Assembly: GCA_029224185.1 (NCBI GenBank)
Contig: CM055207.1
Span: 15,331,791-15,395,790, forward strand
Source of the DNA: Karalla daura
Lineage: Eukaryota > Chordata > Actinopteri > Chaetodontiformes > Leiognathidae
Direction: 5' to 3'
Length of the DNA: 64,000 nt
Shown here piece after piece: positions 36,737 to 55,531 of this stretch (the stretch's first letter is position 1; every line of letters starts with the position of its first letter). The notes below the pieces were generated by a model that saw only the letters and a program-made list of their open reading frames with translations, made no database searches and was not told the origin of the DNA. The translations under genes and the position numbers were made by a program.

Positions 36737-39700
36737 ACAACGACAACAATACGACAACAATACAACGACAATACAACAACAATACGACAACAACGACAAC
36801 AATACGACAACAATACAACAATACAATAATACGACAACAACGACAACAATACAACAACGACAACGACAACAACAACAATACAACAATACAACAATACGAC
36901 AACAACGACAACAATAACAACGAAAACAACAACAACGACAACAACAAAACAACAATAAAAAACGACAACGATGACACAACGACAACAATGCGACAACAAC
37001 GACAACAAAACAACAATACGACAACAATACAACAACAATACGACAACAATACGACAACAATACGACAACAACGACAACAATACGACAACAATACGACAAC
37101 AATACGACAACAATACAACAATACGACAACAATACGACAACAATACGACAACAATACAACAATACGACAACAATACGACAACAATACGACAACAATACGA
37201 CAACAATACGACAACAACGACAACAATACAACAATACGACAACAATACGACAACAATACGACAACAATACGACAACAATACAACAATACGACAACAATAC
37301 GACAACAATACGACAACATCGACAACAATACAATAATACGACAACAACAACAACAATACAATACGACAACAACGACAACAATGCAACAATACAACAACAA
37401 TTTGACAACAACAACAATAACAACAACAATAACAACAAAACAACAATAAAAACGATGACAACGACGACAAAACGACAACAACGACAACAATACGACAACA
37501 ACGACAACAATACGACAACAATACGACAACAATACGACAACAATACAATAATACGACAACAATACGACAACAACGACAACAATACAATAATACGACAACA
37601 ATACGACAACAATGACAACAATACGACAACAATGCAATAATACGACAACAATACAATAATACGACAACAATACGACAACAACGACAACAATACAATAATA
37701 CGACAACAATACGACAACAATACGACAACAACGACAACAATACAATAATACGACAACAATACGACAAGAATGCGACAACGACAACAATACAACAATACGA
37801 CAACAATACAACAACAACGACAACTATGCAACAATACGACAACAACGACAACAATACGACAACAACACGACAACAATACGACAACAATACGACAACAATA
37901 CGACAACAACACAACAACAATACGACAACAATACGACAACAATACGACAACAATACGACAACAATACAACAATATGATAACAATACGACAACGACAAAAA
38001 TACAACAATACAACAAAATGACAACAAAACGACAACACGACAACAATACGACAACAATACGACAACAATACGACAACAATACAACAATATGATAACAATA
38101 CGACAACGACAACAATACGACGACAACAATACAACAACAATACGACAACAACAACAACAATGACAACAATATGATAATACGACAACAATACGACAACAAT
38201 ACGACAACAACAACAACAATACGACAACAATACAACAATACGACAACAATACGACAACACTACGACAACGACAACAATACGACAACAACGACAACAATAC
38301 AACAATACGACAACAATACGACAACAATACAACAATATGATAACAATACGACAACGACAACAACACAACAATACGACAACGACAACAATGCAACAATAGG
38401 ACAACAACGTCAACAACGACAACAATACGACAACAATACGACAACAATACAACAACAACGACAACAATACAACAATACGACAACAACGACAACAACGACA
38501 ACAATACAACAATACGACAACAATACGACAACAATACGACAACAACGACAACAACGACAACAATACAACAACAATACGACAATACGACAACAATACGACA
38601 ACAACACAATAATACGACAACAATACGACAACAACGACAACAATACGACAACAATGCAATAATACGACAACAATACGACAACAACGACAACAATACAATA
38701 ATACGACAACAATACGACAAGAATGCGACAACGACAACAATACAACAATACGACAACAATACAACAACAACGACAACTATGCAACAATACGACAACAACG
38801 ACAACAATACGACAACAACACGACAACAATACGACAACAATACGACAACAATACGACAACAACACAACAACAATACGACAACAATACGACAACAATACGA
38901 CAACAATACAACAATATGATAACAACGACAACAATACGACAACAATACAACGACAATACAACAACAATACGACAACAACGACAACAATACGACAACAATA
39001 CAACAATACAATAATACGACAACAACGACAACAATACAACAACGACAACGACAACAACAACAATACAACAATACAACAATACGACAACAACGACAACAAT
39101 AACAACGAAAACAACAACAACGACAACAACAAAACAACAATAAAAAACGACAACGATGACACAACGACAACAATGCGACAACAACGACAACAAAACAACA
39201 ATACGACAACAATACAACAACAATACGACAACAATACGACAACAATACGACAACAACGACAACAATACGACAACAATACGACAACAATACGACAACAATA
39301 CGACAACAATACGACAACAATACAACAATACGACAACAATACGACAACAATACGACAACAATACGACAACAATACGACAACAATACAACAATACGACAAC
39401 AATACGACAACAATACGACAACAATACGACAACAACGACAACAATACAACAATACGACAACAATACGACAACAATACGACAACAATACGACAACAATACA
39501 ACAATACGACAACAATACGACAACAATACGACAACATCGACAACAATACAATAATACGACAACAACAACAACAATACAATACGACAACAACGACAACAAT
39601 GCAACAATACAACAACAATTTGACAACAACAACAATAACAACAACAATAACAACAAAACAACAATAAAAACGATGACAACGACGACAAAACGACAACAAC

Positions 39701-41690
39701 GACAACAATACGACAACAACGACAACAATACGACAACAATACGACAACAATACGACAACAATACAATAATACGACAACAATACGACAACAACGACAACAA
39801 TACAATAATACGACAACAATACGACAACAACGACAACAATACGACAACAATGCAATAATACGACAACAATACGACAACAACGACAACAATACAATAATAC
39901 GACAACAATACGACAAGAATGCGACAACGACAACAATACAACAATACGACAACAATACAACAACAACGACAACTATGCAACAATACGACAACAACGACAA
40001 CAATACGACAACAACACGACAACAATACGACAACAATACGACAACAATACGACAACAACACAACAACAATACGACAACAATACGACAACAATACGACAAC
40101 AATACGACAACAATACAACAATATGATAACAATACGACAACGACAAAAATACAACAATACAACAAAATGACAACAAAACGACAACACGACAACAATACGA
40201 CAACAATACGACAACAATACGACAACAATACAACAATATGATAACAATACGACAACGACAACATTACGACGACAACAATACAACAACAATACGACAACAA
40301 CAACAACAATGACAACAATATGATAATACGACAACAATACGACAACAACGACAACAATACGACAACAACAACAACAATACGACAACAATACAACAATACG
40401 ACAACAATACGACAACACTACGACAACGACAACAATACGACAACAACGACAACAATACAACAATACGACAACAATACGACAACAATACAACAATATGATA
40501 ACAATACGACAACGACAACAACACAACAATACGACAACGACAACAATGCAACAATAGGACAACAACGTCAACAACGACAACAATACGACAACAATACGAC
40601 AACAATACAACAACAACGACAACAATACAACAATACGACAACAACGACAACAACGACAACAATACAACAATACGACAACAATACAACAACAATACGACAA
40701 CAACGACAACAACGACAACAATACAACAACAATACGACAATACGACAACAATACGACAACAACACAATAATACGACAACAATACGACAACAACGACAACA
40801 ATACGACAACAATGCAATAATACGACAACAATACGACAACAACGACAACAATACAATAATACGACAACAATACGACAAGAATGCGACAACGACAACAATA
40901 CAACAATACGACAACAATACAACAACAACGACAACTATGCAACAATACGACAACAACGACAACAATACGACAACAACACGACAACAATACGACAACAATA
41001 CGACAACAATACGACAACAACACAACAACAATACGACAACAATACGACAACAATACGACAACAATACGACAACAATACGACAACAATACAACAATATGAT
41101 AACAATACGACAACGACAAAAATACAACAATACAACAAAATGACAACAAAACGACAACACGACAACAATACGACAACAATACGACAACAATACGACAACA
41201 ATACAACAATATGATAACAATACGACAACGACAACAATACGACGACAACAATACAACAACAATACGACAACAACAACAACAATGACAACAATATGATAAT
41301 ACGACAACAATACGACAACAACGACAACAATACGACAACAACAACAACAATACGACAACAATACAACAATACGACAACAATACGACAACACTACGACAAC
41401 GACAACAATACGACAACAACGACAACAATACAACAATACGACAACAATACGACAACAATACAACAATATGATAACAATACGACAACGACAACAACACAAC
41501 AATACGACAACGACAACAATGCAACAATAGGACAACAACGTCAACAACGACAACAATACGACAACAATACGACAACAATACAACAACAACGACAACAATA
41601 CAACAATACGACAACAACGACAACAACGACAACAATACAACAATACGACAACAATACGACAACAATACGACAACAACGACAACAACGACA
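36737..41690 (+). repeat. Nested higher-order block, about 2.2 kb and about 0.96 kb
   Basis: Landmarks from the first stretch recur 2,149-2,218 bp later: TACAACGACAATAC at 36,761 and 38,946; TTTGAC at 37,401 and 39,619. Within this, a shorter unit recurs at 953, 962 and 973 bp. The varying offsets show indels between copies. Confidence 0.85.
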
Positions 41691-44600
41691 ACAATACAAC
41701 AACAATACGACAATACGACAACAATACGACAACAACGACAACAATACAACAATACGACAACATCGACAACAATACGACAACAACGACAACAACGACAACA
41801 ACGACAACAATACAACAATACAACAATACAACAATACAACAATACGACAACATCGACAACAATACGACAACAACGACAACAACGACAACAATACGACAAC
41901 AACGACAACACGACAACAACGACAACAACGACAACAATGACAACAACGACAACAATACAACAACAATACGACAACAATACAACAACAACGACAACAATAC
42001 AACAATACGACAACAACGACAACAACGACAACAATACAACAATACGACAACAATACGACAACAATACGACAACAACGACAACAACGACAACAATACAACA
42101 ACAATACGACAATACGACAACAATACGACAACAATGACAACTATGCAACAACACGACAACGACAACAATACAACAGCAATAGGACAACAATAGGACAACA
42201 ATAGGACAACAATACGACAACAACGACAACAATACAACAATACGACAATAATACAACAATACAACAAAACGACAACAATACAACAACAATACGACAAGAC
42301 GACAACAATACGACAACAATACGACAACAATACGACAACAATATGACAACAATATGACAACAACGACAACAATACAACAATACGACAACAACGACAACAA
42401 TACAATAATGCGACAACAACGACAACAATACGACAACAACACAACAACAACGACAACAATACAACAATACAACAATACAACAATACGACAACAATACGAC
42501 AACAATACGACAACAACGACAACAATATGATAACAATACGACAACGACAACTATACAACAATACGACAACAATACAACAACAACGACAACAACGACAACA
42601 ATACAACAATAATACGACAACATCGACAACAATACAACAATACGACAACAATACGACAACAATACGACAACAATACAACAATACGACAACAATACAACAA
42701 TACGACAAGAATACGACAACGACAACAATACAACAATACGACAACAATACAACAATCCGACAACAATACAACAACGACAACTATACAACAATACGACAAC
42801 AACGACAACAATACGACAACAACACGACAACAACACAACAACAATACGACAACAATACGACAACAATACGACAACAATACAACAATATGATAACAATACG
42901 ACAACGACAAAAATACAACAATATGATAACAATACGACAACGACAACAATACAACAACAACGACAACAATGCAACAATAGGACAACAACGTCAACAACGA
43001 CAACAACACGACAACAATACGACAACAATACGACAACAATACAACAACAACGACAACAATACAACAATACGACAAAAGCGACAACAAAACGACAACAACA
43101 CGACAACAATACGACAACAATACGACAACAATACAACAACAATACAACAATATGATAACAATACGACAACGACAACAATACGACAACAATACGACGACAA
43201 CAATACGACAACAACGACAACAATATGACAACAACAACAACAATACGACAACAACAACAACAATACGACAACAACGACAACAATACGACAACAACAACAA
43301 CAATACGACAACAATACGACAACAATACGACAACAACGACAACAATACGACAACAATACAACAATACGACAACAATACGACAACAATACGACAACAACGA
43401 AAACAATACGACAACAATACAACAATACGACAACAACACGACAACAATACAACAACAATACGACAACAATACAACAATACGACAACAACACGACAACACT
43501 ACGACAACGACAACAACGACAACAATACGACAACAATACAACAATACGACAACAATACGACAACAACACGACAACACTACGACAACAATACAACAATATG
43601 ATAGCAATACGACGACAACTATACAAGAATACGACAACAATACGACAACAACGACAACAACGACAACAATACAACAATAATACGACAACATCGACAACAA
43701 TACGACAACAATACGACAACAATACAACAATACGACAGCAATACGACAACAACGACAACAATACAACAATACGACAACAATACAACAACAATACGACAAC
43801 ATCGACAACATCGACAACAATACGACAACATCGACAACAATACGACAACAACGACAACAATACAACAATACGACAACAATACGACAACATCGACAACAAC
43901 ACGACAACAACACGACAACAATACAACAACAATACAACAACAATACGACAACAACGACAACAATGCAACAATAGGACAACAACGTCAACAACGACAACAA
44001 TACGACAACAATACAACAACAACGACAACAACGACAACAATACGACAAAAACGAAAACAAAACGACAACAACACGACAACAATACGACAACAATACGACA
44101 ACAATACAACAATATGATAACAATACGACAACGACAACAATGCAACAATACGACAACAACGACAACAATACGACAACAATACAACAACAACGACAACAAT
44201 ACAACAATACGACAAAAACGACAACAAAACGACAACAACACGACAACAATACGACAACAATACGACAACAATACAACAATATGATAACAATACGACAACG
44301 ACAACAATACGACAACAACGACAACAATACGACAACAATACGACAACAACGACAACAACGACAACAATACGACAACAACAATACGACAACAACGACAACA
44401 ATACGACAACAACGACAACAATACGACAACAATACGACAACAACGACAACAATACGACAACAATACAACAATACGACAACAATACGACAACAATACAATA
44501 ATACGACAACAATACGACAACAATACGACAACAACGACAACAATACGACAACAACGACAACAATACGACAACAACGACAACAATACAACAATACAACAAT

Positions 44601-47544
44601 AGGACAACAATAGGACAACAATACGACAACAATACAACAATACAACAATAGGACAACAATAGGACAACAATACGACAACAACGACAACAATACGACAACA
44701 ACGACAACAATACAACAATAGGACAACAATACGACAACAACGACAACAATACGACAACAACGACAACAATACGACAACATCGACAACAATACGACAACAA
44801 CGACAACAACGACAACAATACGACAACAACGACAACAATACGACAACAACAACAACAATACAACAATACGACAAAAACGACAACAACACGACAACAATAC
44901 GACAACAATACAACAATACGACAACAATACGACAACATCGACAACAATACAACAACAACGACAACAATACGACAACGACAACAATACAACAACAACGACA
45001 ACAATACAACAATACGACAACAACGACAACAATACAACAATACGACAACAACGACAACAATACGACAACAACGACAACAATACAACAACAATACGACAAC
45101 AGCGACAACGACAACAATACGACAACAATACGACTACAACGACAACTATGCAACTACACGACAACAACGACAACAATACAATACGACAACAATCTAACAA
45201 CAATACGACAACAACGACAACAATACAACAATAGGACAACAATAGGACAACAATACGACAACAATACGACAACAATGCAACAACAATACAACAACAACGA
45301 CAACAATACAACAATACGACAACAATACAACAACAATACGACAACATCGACAACATCGACAACAATACGACAACATCGACAACATCGACAACAATACGAC
45401 AACAACGACAACAATACAACAATACGACAACAATATGACAACAATACAACAACAATACAACAACAATACGACAACATCGACAACAACACGACAACAACAC
45501 GACAACAATACAACAATACGACAACAATACGACAACATCGACAACAACACGACAACAACACGACAACAATACAACAACAATACAACAACAATACGACAAC
45601 AACGACAACAATGCAACAATAGGACAACAACGTCAACAACGACAACAATACGACAACAATACAACAACAACGACAACAATACAACAATACGACAAAAACG
45701 AAAACAAAACGACAACAACACGACAACAATACGACAACAATACGACAACAATACAACAATATGATAACAATACGACAACGACAACAATGCAACAATACGA
45801 CAACAACGACAACAATACGACAACAATACAACAACAACGACAACAATACAACAATACGACAAAAACGACAACAAAACGACAACAACACGACAACAATACG
45901 ACAACAATACGACAACAATACAACAATATGATAACAATACGACAACGACAACAATACGACAACAACGACAACAATACGACAACAATACGACAACAACGAC
46001 AACAACGACAACAATACGACAACAACAATACGACAACAACGACAACAACGACAACAACGACAACAATACAACAACAATACGACAACATCGACAACAATAC
46101 AACAATACGACAAAAACGACAACAACACGACAACAATACGACAACAATACAACAATACGACAACAATACGACAACATCGACAACAATACAACAACAACTA
46201 CAACAATACGAAAACGACAACAATACGACAACAACGACAACAATACAACAATACGACAACAATACAACAATACGACAACAACGACAACAATACGACAACA
46301 ACGACAAAAATACAACAACAATACGACAACAGCGACAACGACAACAATACGACAACAATACGACAACAATACGACTACAACGACAACTATGCAACTACAC
46401 GACAACAACGACAACAATACAACAATACAATACGACAACAATCTAACAACAATACGACAACAACGACAACAATACAACAATAGGACAACAATACGACAAC
46501 AATACGACAACAATACAACAACAACGACAACAATACAACAACACGACAATAATACGACAACAACGACAACAATACGACAACAATACAACAATACGACAAC
46601 AATACGACAACAATACGACAACAATACGACAACAATACGACAACAATACGACAACAACGACAACAATACAACAATACGACAAAAACGACAACAATACAAC
46701 AACACGACAACAATACGACAACAATACGACAACAATACAACAATATGATAACAATACGACAACGACAACAATACGACGACAACAATTCGACAACAATACG
46801 ACAACAACGACAACAATACGACAACAATACGACAACAACGACAACAACGACAACAACGACAACAATACGACAAAAACAATACAACAACAACGACAACAAT
46901 ACGACAACAACAACAACAATACGACAACAATACGACAACAATACGACAACAACGACAACAATACGACAACAATACAACAATACGACAACAATACGACAAC
47001 AATACGACAACAATACGACAACAACGACAACAACGACAACAATACAACAATACAACAATAGGACAACAATAGGACAACAATACGACAACAACACGACAAC
47101 AATACAACAACAACGACAACAATACAACAATACGACAATAATACAACAATACAACAACAATACAACAACAATACAACAACAATACGACAACAATACAACA
47201 ACAATACGACAACAACACGACAACAATACGACAACAATACAACAATACGACAAAAATACGACAACAATACAATAATACGACAACAATACAACAATACGAC
47301 AACAATACGACAACAATACGACAACAATACAACAATACGACAACAATACGACAACAATACAATAATACGACAACAACGACAACTATACAACAATACGACA
47401 ACAATACGACAACAATACGACAACAATACGACAACAACGACAACAATACGACAACAGTACAACAATACGACAACAATACGACAACAATACGACAACAATA
47501 CGACAACAATACGACAACAACGACAACAATACGACAACAGTACA
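41691..47544 (+). repeat. Irregular middle section of the array
   Basis: Repeats of about 1.65 kb (ATAGGACAACAACGTCAAC near 43,971 and 45,619) and landmark spacings of 1,241 and 1,766 bp (GCAACTACACG at 45,150, 46,391 and 48,157). More heterogeneous than the section to its right. Confidence 0.8.
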
Positions 47545-50500
47545 ACAATACGACAACAATACGACAACAATACGACAACAATACGACAACAATACGACAA
47601 CATCGACAACAATACGGCAACAACGACAACAACGACAACAATACGACAACAACGACAACAACGACAACAACGACAACAATACAACAACAATACGACAACA
47701 TCGACAACAATACAACAACAATACGACAACATCGACAACAATACGACAACAATACGACAACAATACGACAACAACGACAACAATACAACAACAATACGAC
47801 AACATCGACAACAATACAACAATACGACAACATCGACAACAAGACAACAATACGACAACAATACGACAACAATACGACAACAATACGACAACAACGACAA
47901 CAATACAACAATACGACAAAAACGACAACAACACGACAACAATACGACAACAATACAACAATACGACAACAATACGACAACGACAACAATACGACAACAA
48001 CGACAACAATACAACAATACGACAACAATACAACAATACGACAACAACGACAACAATACGACAACAACGACAACAATACAACAACAATACGACAACAGCG
48101 ACAACGACAACAATACGACAACAATACGACAACAATACGACTACAACGACAACTATGCAACTACACGACAACAACGACAACAATACAACAATACAATACG
48201 ACAACAATACGACAACAATACAACAACAATACAACAACAATACGACAACAATACAACAATAGGACAACAATAGGACAACAATACGACAACAACACGACAA
48301 CAATACAACAACAACGACAACAATACAACAACACGACAATAATACGACAACAACGACAACAATACGACAACAATACAACAATACGACAACAATACGACAA
48401 CAATACGACACCAATGCGACAGCAATACGACAACAATACAACAACAATACGACAACAATACGACAACAATACGACAACAATACGACAACAACGACAACAA
48501 TACAACAATACGACAAAAACGACAACAAAACAACAACAACACGACAACAATACGACAACAATACGACAACAATACAACAATATGATAACAATACGACAAC
48601 GACAACAATACGACGACAACAATACGACAACGACAACAATACGACAACAATACGACAACAACGACAACAACGACAACAATACGACAACAACAATACGACA
48701 ACAACGACAACAATACGACAACAACGACAACAACAACAACAACAACAACAATACGACAACAATACAACAATACGACAACAATACGACAACAACGACAACA
48801 ATACGACAACAATACGACAACAATACGACAACAACGACAACAATACAACAATACAACAATGCAACAATACGACAACAATACGACAACAATACGACAACAA
48901 CGACAACAATACGACAACAACGACAACAATACAACAATACAACAATAGGACAACAATACGACAACAATACGACAACAACGACAACAATACGACAACAACG
49001 ACAACAATACAACAATACAACAATACAACAATAGGACAACAATAGGACAACAATACGACAACAATACGACAACATCGACAACAATACGACAACAACGACA
49101 ACAACGACAACAATACGACAACAACGACAACAACGACAACAATACAACAACAATACGACAACATCGACAACAATACAACAATACGACAATAATACAACAG
49201 TACGACAACAATACAACAACAATACAACAACAATACAACAACAATACGACAACAATACGACAACAATACGACAACAACGACAACAATACAACAATACGAC
49301 AATAATACAACAACGACAACAATGCAACAATACGACAACAATACAACAACAATACGACAACAACACAACAACATGATCACAATACGACAACGACAACAAT
49401 ACGACAACTACGACAACAATACGACAACGACAACAATACGACAACGACAACAATACAACAATACGACAACAACACGACAACAACACGACAACAATACGAC
49501 AACAATACGACAACAATACGACAACAATACAATAATACGACAACAACGACAACTATGCAACAATACGACAACAATACGACAACAATACAACAATATGATA
49601 ACAATACGACAACGACAACTATACAACAATACGACAACGACAACTATACGACAACAACGACAACAATACAACAATACAACAATATGATAACAATACGACA
49701 ACGACAACTATACAACAATACGACAACAATACGACAACAACGACAACAATACAACAACAATACGACAACATCGACAACAATACGACAACGACAACAATAC
49801 AACAACAATACGACAACATCGACAACAATACGACAACAACGACAACAATACAACAATAGGACAACAATACGACAACAACACGACAACAATACAACAACAA
49901 CGACAACAATACAACAATACGACAATAATACAACAATACGACAACAATACAACAACAATACAACAACAATACAACAACAATACGATAACAATAAAACAAC
50001 AATACGACAACAACGACAACAATACAACAATACGACAATAATACAGCAACGACAACAATGCAACAATACGACAACAACACGACAACAATACGACAACAAT
50101 ACAACAATACGACAACAATACGACAACAATACGACAACAATACGACAACAATACAACAATATGATAACAATACGACAACGACAACTATACAACAATACGA
50201 CAACGACAACAATACGACAACAACGACAACAATACAACGATACAACAATACGACAACAATACGACAACAACGACAACAATACAACAACAATACGACAACA
50301 TCGACAACAATACGACAACAACGACAACAATACAACAACAATACGACAACATCGACAACAATACGACAACAATACAACAACAATACGACAACATCGACAA
50401 CAATACGACAACAATGACAACAATACAACAATACGACAACAATACGAAAACAACGACAACAATACGACAACAATACAACAATAGGACAACAATAGGACAA

Positions 50501-51480
50501 CAATACGACAACAATACGACAACAATACGACAACAATACGACAACAACGACAACAATGACAACAATACAATAACACGACAACAACGACAACAATACAACA
50601 ACAATAGGACAACAAGGACAACAATACGACAACAAGGACAAAATTGCAACAATACGACAACAACGACAACAATACGACAACAATGACAACAATACGACAA
50701 CAATACGACAACAATACAACAATACGACAACGACAACAATACAACAATACGACAACAACGACAACTTTAAAACAACACGACAACAACGACAACTATACAA
50801 CAATATGACAACAATACGACAACAATACAACAATATGATCACAACAACATTACAACAATAGGACAACAATACAACAATACGACAACAATACGACAACAAT
50901 ACGACAACAATACGACAACAACGACAACAACGACAACAATACGATAACAATACGACAACAACGTCAACGACAATACAATAATACGACAACAATACGACAG
51001 CAACGACAGCAATACAACTATACAACAATACGACAACAATACGACAACAATACAACAATATGATAACAATACCACAACGACAACTATACAACAATACGAC
51101 AACAACGACAACAATACGACAACAATACAACAATAATACGACAACATCGACAACAATACGACAACAATACGACAACAATACAACAATACGACAACAATAC
51201 GACAACAACGACAACTATACAACAATACGACAACAACGACAACAATGCGACAACAATACAACAACAATACAACAACGACAACAATACAACAACAATACGA
51301 CAACATCGACAACTATGCAACAATACAACAATACGACAACAACGACAACAATATGACAACAATACAACAATAGGACAACAACACGACAACACTACGACAA
51401 CGACAACAATACGACAACAACGACAACAACGACAATACGACAACATTACAACAACACGACAACAATACAACAATACGACA
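47545..51480 (+). repeat. Long higher-order unit, copy 1 (3,936 bp variant)
   Basis: Matches the following 4,051-bp unit but is 115 bp shorter. Offsets rise from 3,936 to 3,944, 4,002 and 4,051 along the unit, giving differences of 8, 58 and 49 bp at about 48,730, 49,550 and 50,080. The 58-bp one is an extra tandem duplication present in the later copies. Confidence 0.9.
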
Positions 51481-52661
51481 ATAATACGACAACAATACGA
51501 CAACAATACGACAACAATACGACAACAATACGACAACATCGACAACAATACGGCAACAACGACAACAACGACAACAATACGACAACAACGACAACAACGA
51601 CAACAACGACAACAATACAACAACAATACGACAACATCGACAACAATACAACAACAATACGACAACATCGACAACAATACGACAACAATACGACAACAAT
51701 ACGACAACAACGACAACAATACAACAACAATACGACAACATCGACAACAATACAACAATACGACAACATCGACAACAAGACAACAATACGACAACAATAC
51801 GACAACAATACGACAACAATACGACAACAACGACAACAATACAACAATACGACAAAAACGACAACAACACGACAACAATACGACAACAATACAACAATAC
51901 GACAACAATACGACAACGACAACAATACGACAACAACGACAACAATACAACAATACGACAACAATACAACAATACGACAACAACGACAACAATACGACAA
52001 CAACGACAACAATACAACAACAATACGACAACAGCGACAACGACAACAATACGACAACAATACGACAACAATACGACTACAACGACAACTATGCAACTAC
52101 ACGACAACAACGACAACAATACAACAATACAATACGACAACAATACGACAACAATACAACAACAATACAACAACAATACGACAACAATACAACAATAGGA
52201 CAACAATAGGACAACAATACGACAACAACACGACAACAATACAACAACAACGACAACAATACAACAACACGACAATAATACGACAACAACGACAACAATA
52301 CGACAACAATACAACAATACGACAACAATACGACAACAATACGACACCAATGCGACAGCAATACGACAACAATACAACAACAATACGACAACAATACGAC
52401 AACAATACGACAACAATACGACAACAACGACAACAATACAACAATACGACAAAAACGACAACAAAACAACAACAACACGACAACAATACGACAACAATAC
52501 GACAACAATACAACAATATGATAACAATACGACAACGACAACAATACGACGACAACAATACGACAACGACAACAATACGACAACAATACGACAACAACGA
52601 CAACAACGACAACAATACGACAACAACAATACGACAACAACGACAACAATACAACAATACG

Positions 52662-52696
<35 letters not shown>

Positions 52697-55531
52697 ACGA
52701 CAACAATACAACAATACGACAACAATACGACAACAACGACAACAATACGACAACAATACGACAACAATACGACAACAACGACAACAATACAACAATACAA
52801 CAATGCAACAATACGACAACAATACGACAACAATACGACAACAACGACAACAATACGACAACAACGACAACAATACAACAATACAACAATAGGACAACAA
52901 TACGACAACAATACGACAACAACGACAACAATACGACAACAACGACAACAATACAACAATACAACAATACAACAATAGGACAACAATAGGACAACAATAC
53001 GACAACAATACGACAACATCGACAACAATACGACAACAACGACAACAACGACAACAATACGACAACAACGACAACAACGACAACAATACAACAACAATAC
53101 GACAACATCGACAACAATACAACAATACGACAATAATACAACAGTACGACAACAATACAACAACAATACAACAACAATACAACAACAATACGACAACAAT
53201 ACGACAACAATACGACAACAACGACAACAATACAACAATACGACAATAATACAACAACGACAACAATGCAACAATACGACAACAATACAACAACAATACG
53301 ACAACAACACAACAACATGATCACAATACGACAACGACAACAATACGACAACTACGACAACAATACGACAACGACAACAATACGACAACGACAACAATAC
53401 AACAATACGACAACAACACGACAACAACACGACAACAATACGACAACAATACGACAACAATACGACAACAATACAATAATACGACAACAACGACAACTAT
53501 GCAACAATACGACAACAATACGACAACAATACAATAATACGACAACAACGACAACTATGCAACAATACGACAACAATACGACAACAATACAACAATATGA
53601 TAACAATACGACAACGACAACTATACAACAATACGACAACGACAACTATACGACAACAACGACAACAATACAACAATACAACAATATGATAACAATACGA
53701 CAACGACAACTATACAACAATACGACAACAATACGACAACAACGACAACAATACAACAACAATACGACAACATCGACAACAATACGACAACGACAACAAT
53801 ACAACAACAATACGACAACATCGACAACAATACGACAACAACGACAACAATACAACAATAGGACAACAATACGACAACAACACGACAACAATACAACAAC
53901 AACGACAACAATACAACAATACGACAATAATACAACAATACGACAACAATACAACAACAATACAACAACAATACAACAACAATACGATAACAATAAAACA
54001 ACAATACGACAACAACGACAACAATACAACAATACGACAATAATACAGCAACGACAACAATGCAACAATACGACAACAACACGACAACAATACGACAACA
54101 ATACAACAATACGACAACAATACAACAACACGACAACAATACGACAACAATACAACAATACGACAACAATACGACAACAATACGACAACAATACGACAAC
54201 AATACAACAATATGATAACAATACGACAACGACAACTATACAACAATACGACAACGACAACAATACGACAACAACGACAACAATACAACGATACAACAAT
54301 ACGACAACAATACGACAACAACGACAACAATACAACAACAATACGACAACATCGACAACAATACGACAACAACGACAACAATACAACAACAATACGACAA
54401 CATCGACAACAATACGACAACAATACAACAACAATACGACAACATCGACAACAATACGACAACAATGACAACAATACAACAATACGACAACAATACGAAA
54501 ACAACGACAACAATACGACAACAATACAACAATAGGACAACAATAGGACAACAATACGACAACAATACGACAACAATACGACAACAATACGACAACAACG
54601 ACAACAATGACAACAATACAATAACACGACAACAACGACAACAATACAACAACAATAGGACAACAAGGACAACAATACGACAACAAGGACAAAATTGCAA
54701 CAATACGACAACAACGACAACAATACGACAACAATGACAACAATACGACAACAATACGACAACAATACAACAATACGACAACGACAACAATACAACAATA
54801 CGACAACAACGACAACTTTAAAACAACACGACAACAACGACAACTATACAACAATATGACAACAATACGACAACAATACAACAATATGATCACAACAACA
54901 TTACAACAATAGGACAACAATACAACAATACGACAACAATACGACAACAATACGACAACAATACGACAACAACGACAACAACGACAACAATACGATAACA
55001 ATACGACAACAACGTCAACGACAATACAATAATACGACAACAATACGACAGCAACGACAGCAATACAACTATACAACAATACGACAACAATACGACAACA
55101 ATACAACAATATGATAACAATACCACAACGACAACTATACAACAATACGACAACAACGACAACAATACGACAACAATACAACAATAATACGACAACATCG
55201 ACAACAATACGACAACAATACGACAACAATACAACAATACGACAACAATACGACAACAACGACAACTATACAACAATACGACAACAACGACAACAATGCG
55301 ACAACAATACAACAACAATACAACAACGACAACAATACAACAACAATACGACAACATCGACAACTATGCAACAATACAACAATACGACAACAACGACAAC
55401 AATATGACAACAATACAACAATAGGACAACAACACGACAACACTACGACAACGACAACAATACGACAACAACGACAACAACGACAATACGACAACATTAC
55501 AACAACACGACAACAATACAACAATACGACA
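51481..55531 (+). repeat. Long higher-order unit, copy 2 (4,051 bp)
   Basis: Landmarks CGGCAAC (51,551), GCAACTACACG (52,093), CATGATCAC (53,316-53,324) and AACTTTAAAAC (54,814) recur at exactly 4,051 bp in copy 3. Confidence 0.95.

Noticed and set aside
33703..36829. Long hydrophobic frames (V/L/S/C-rich) in the GTT arm that mimic membrane proteins
   Set aside because: GTT, GTC, TTG and TTT triplets read as Val, Leu and Phe; this is low-complexity repeat, not a transmembrane protein.
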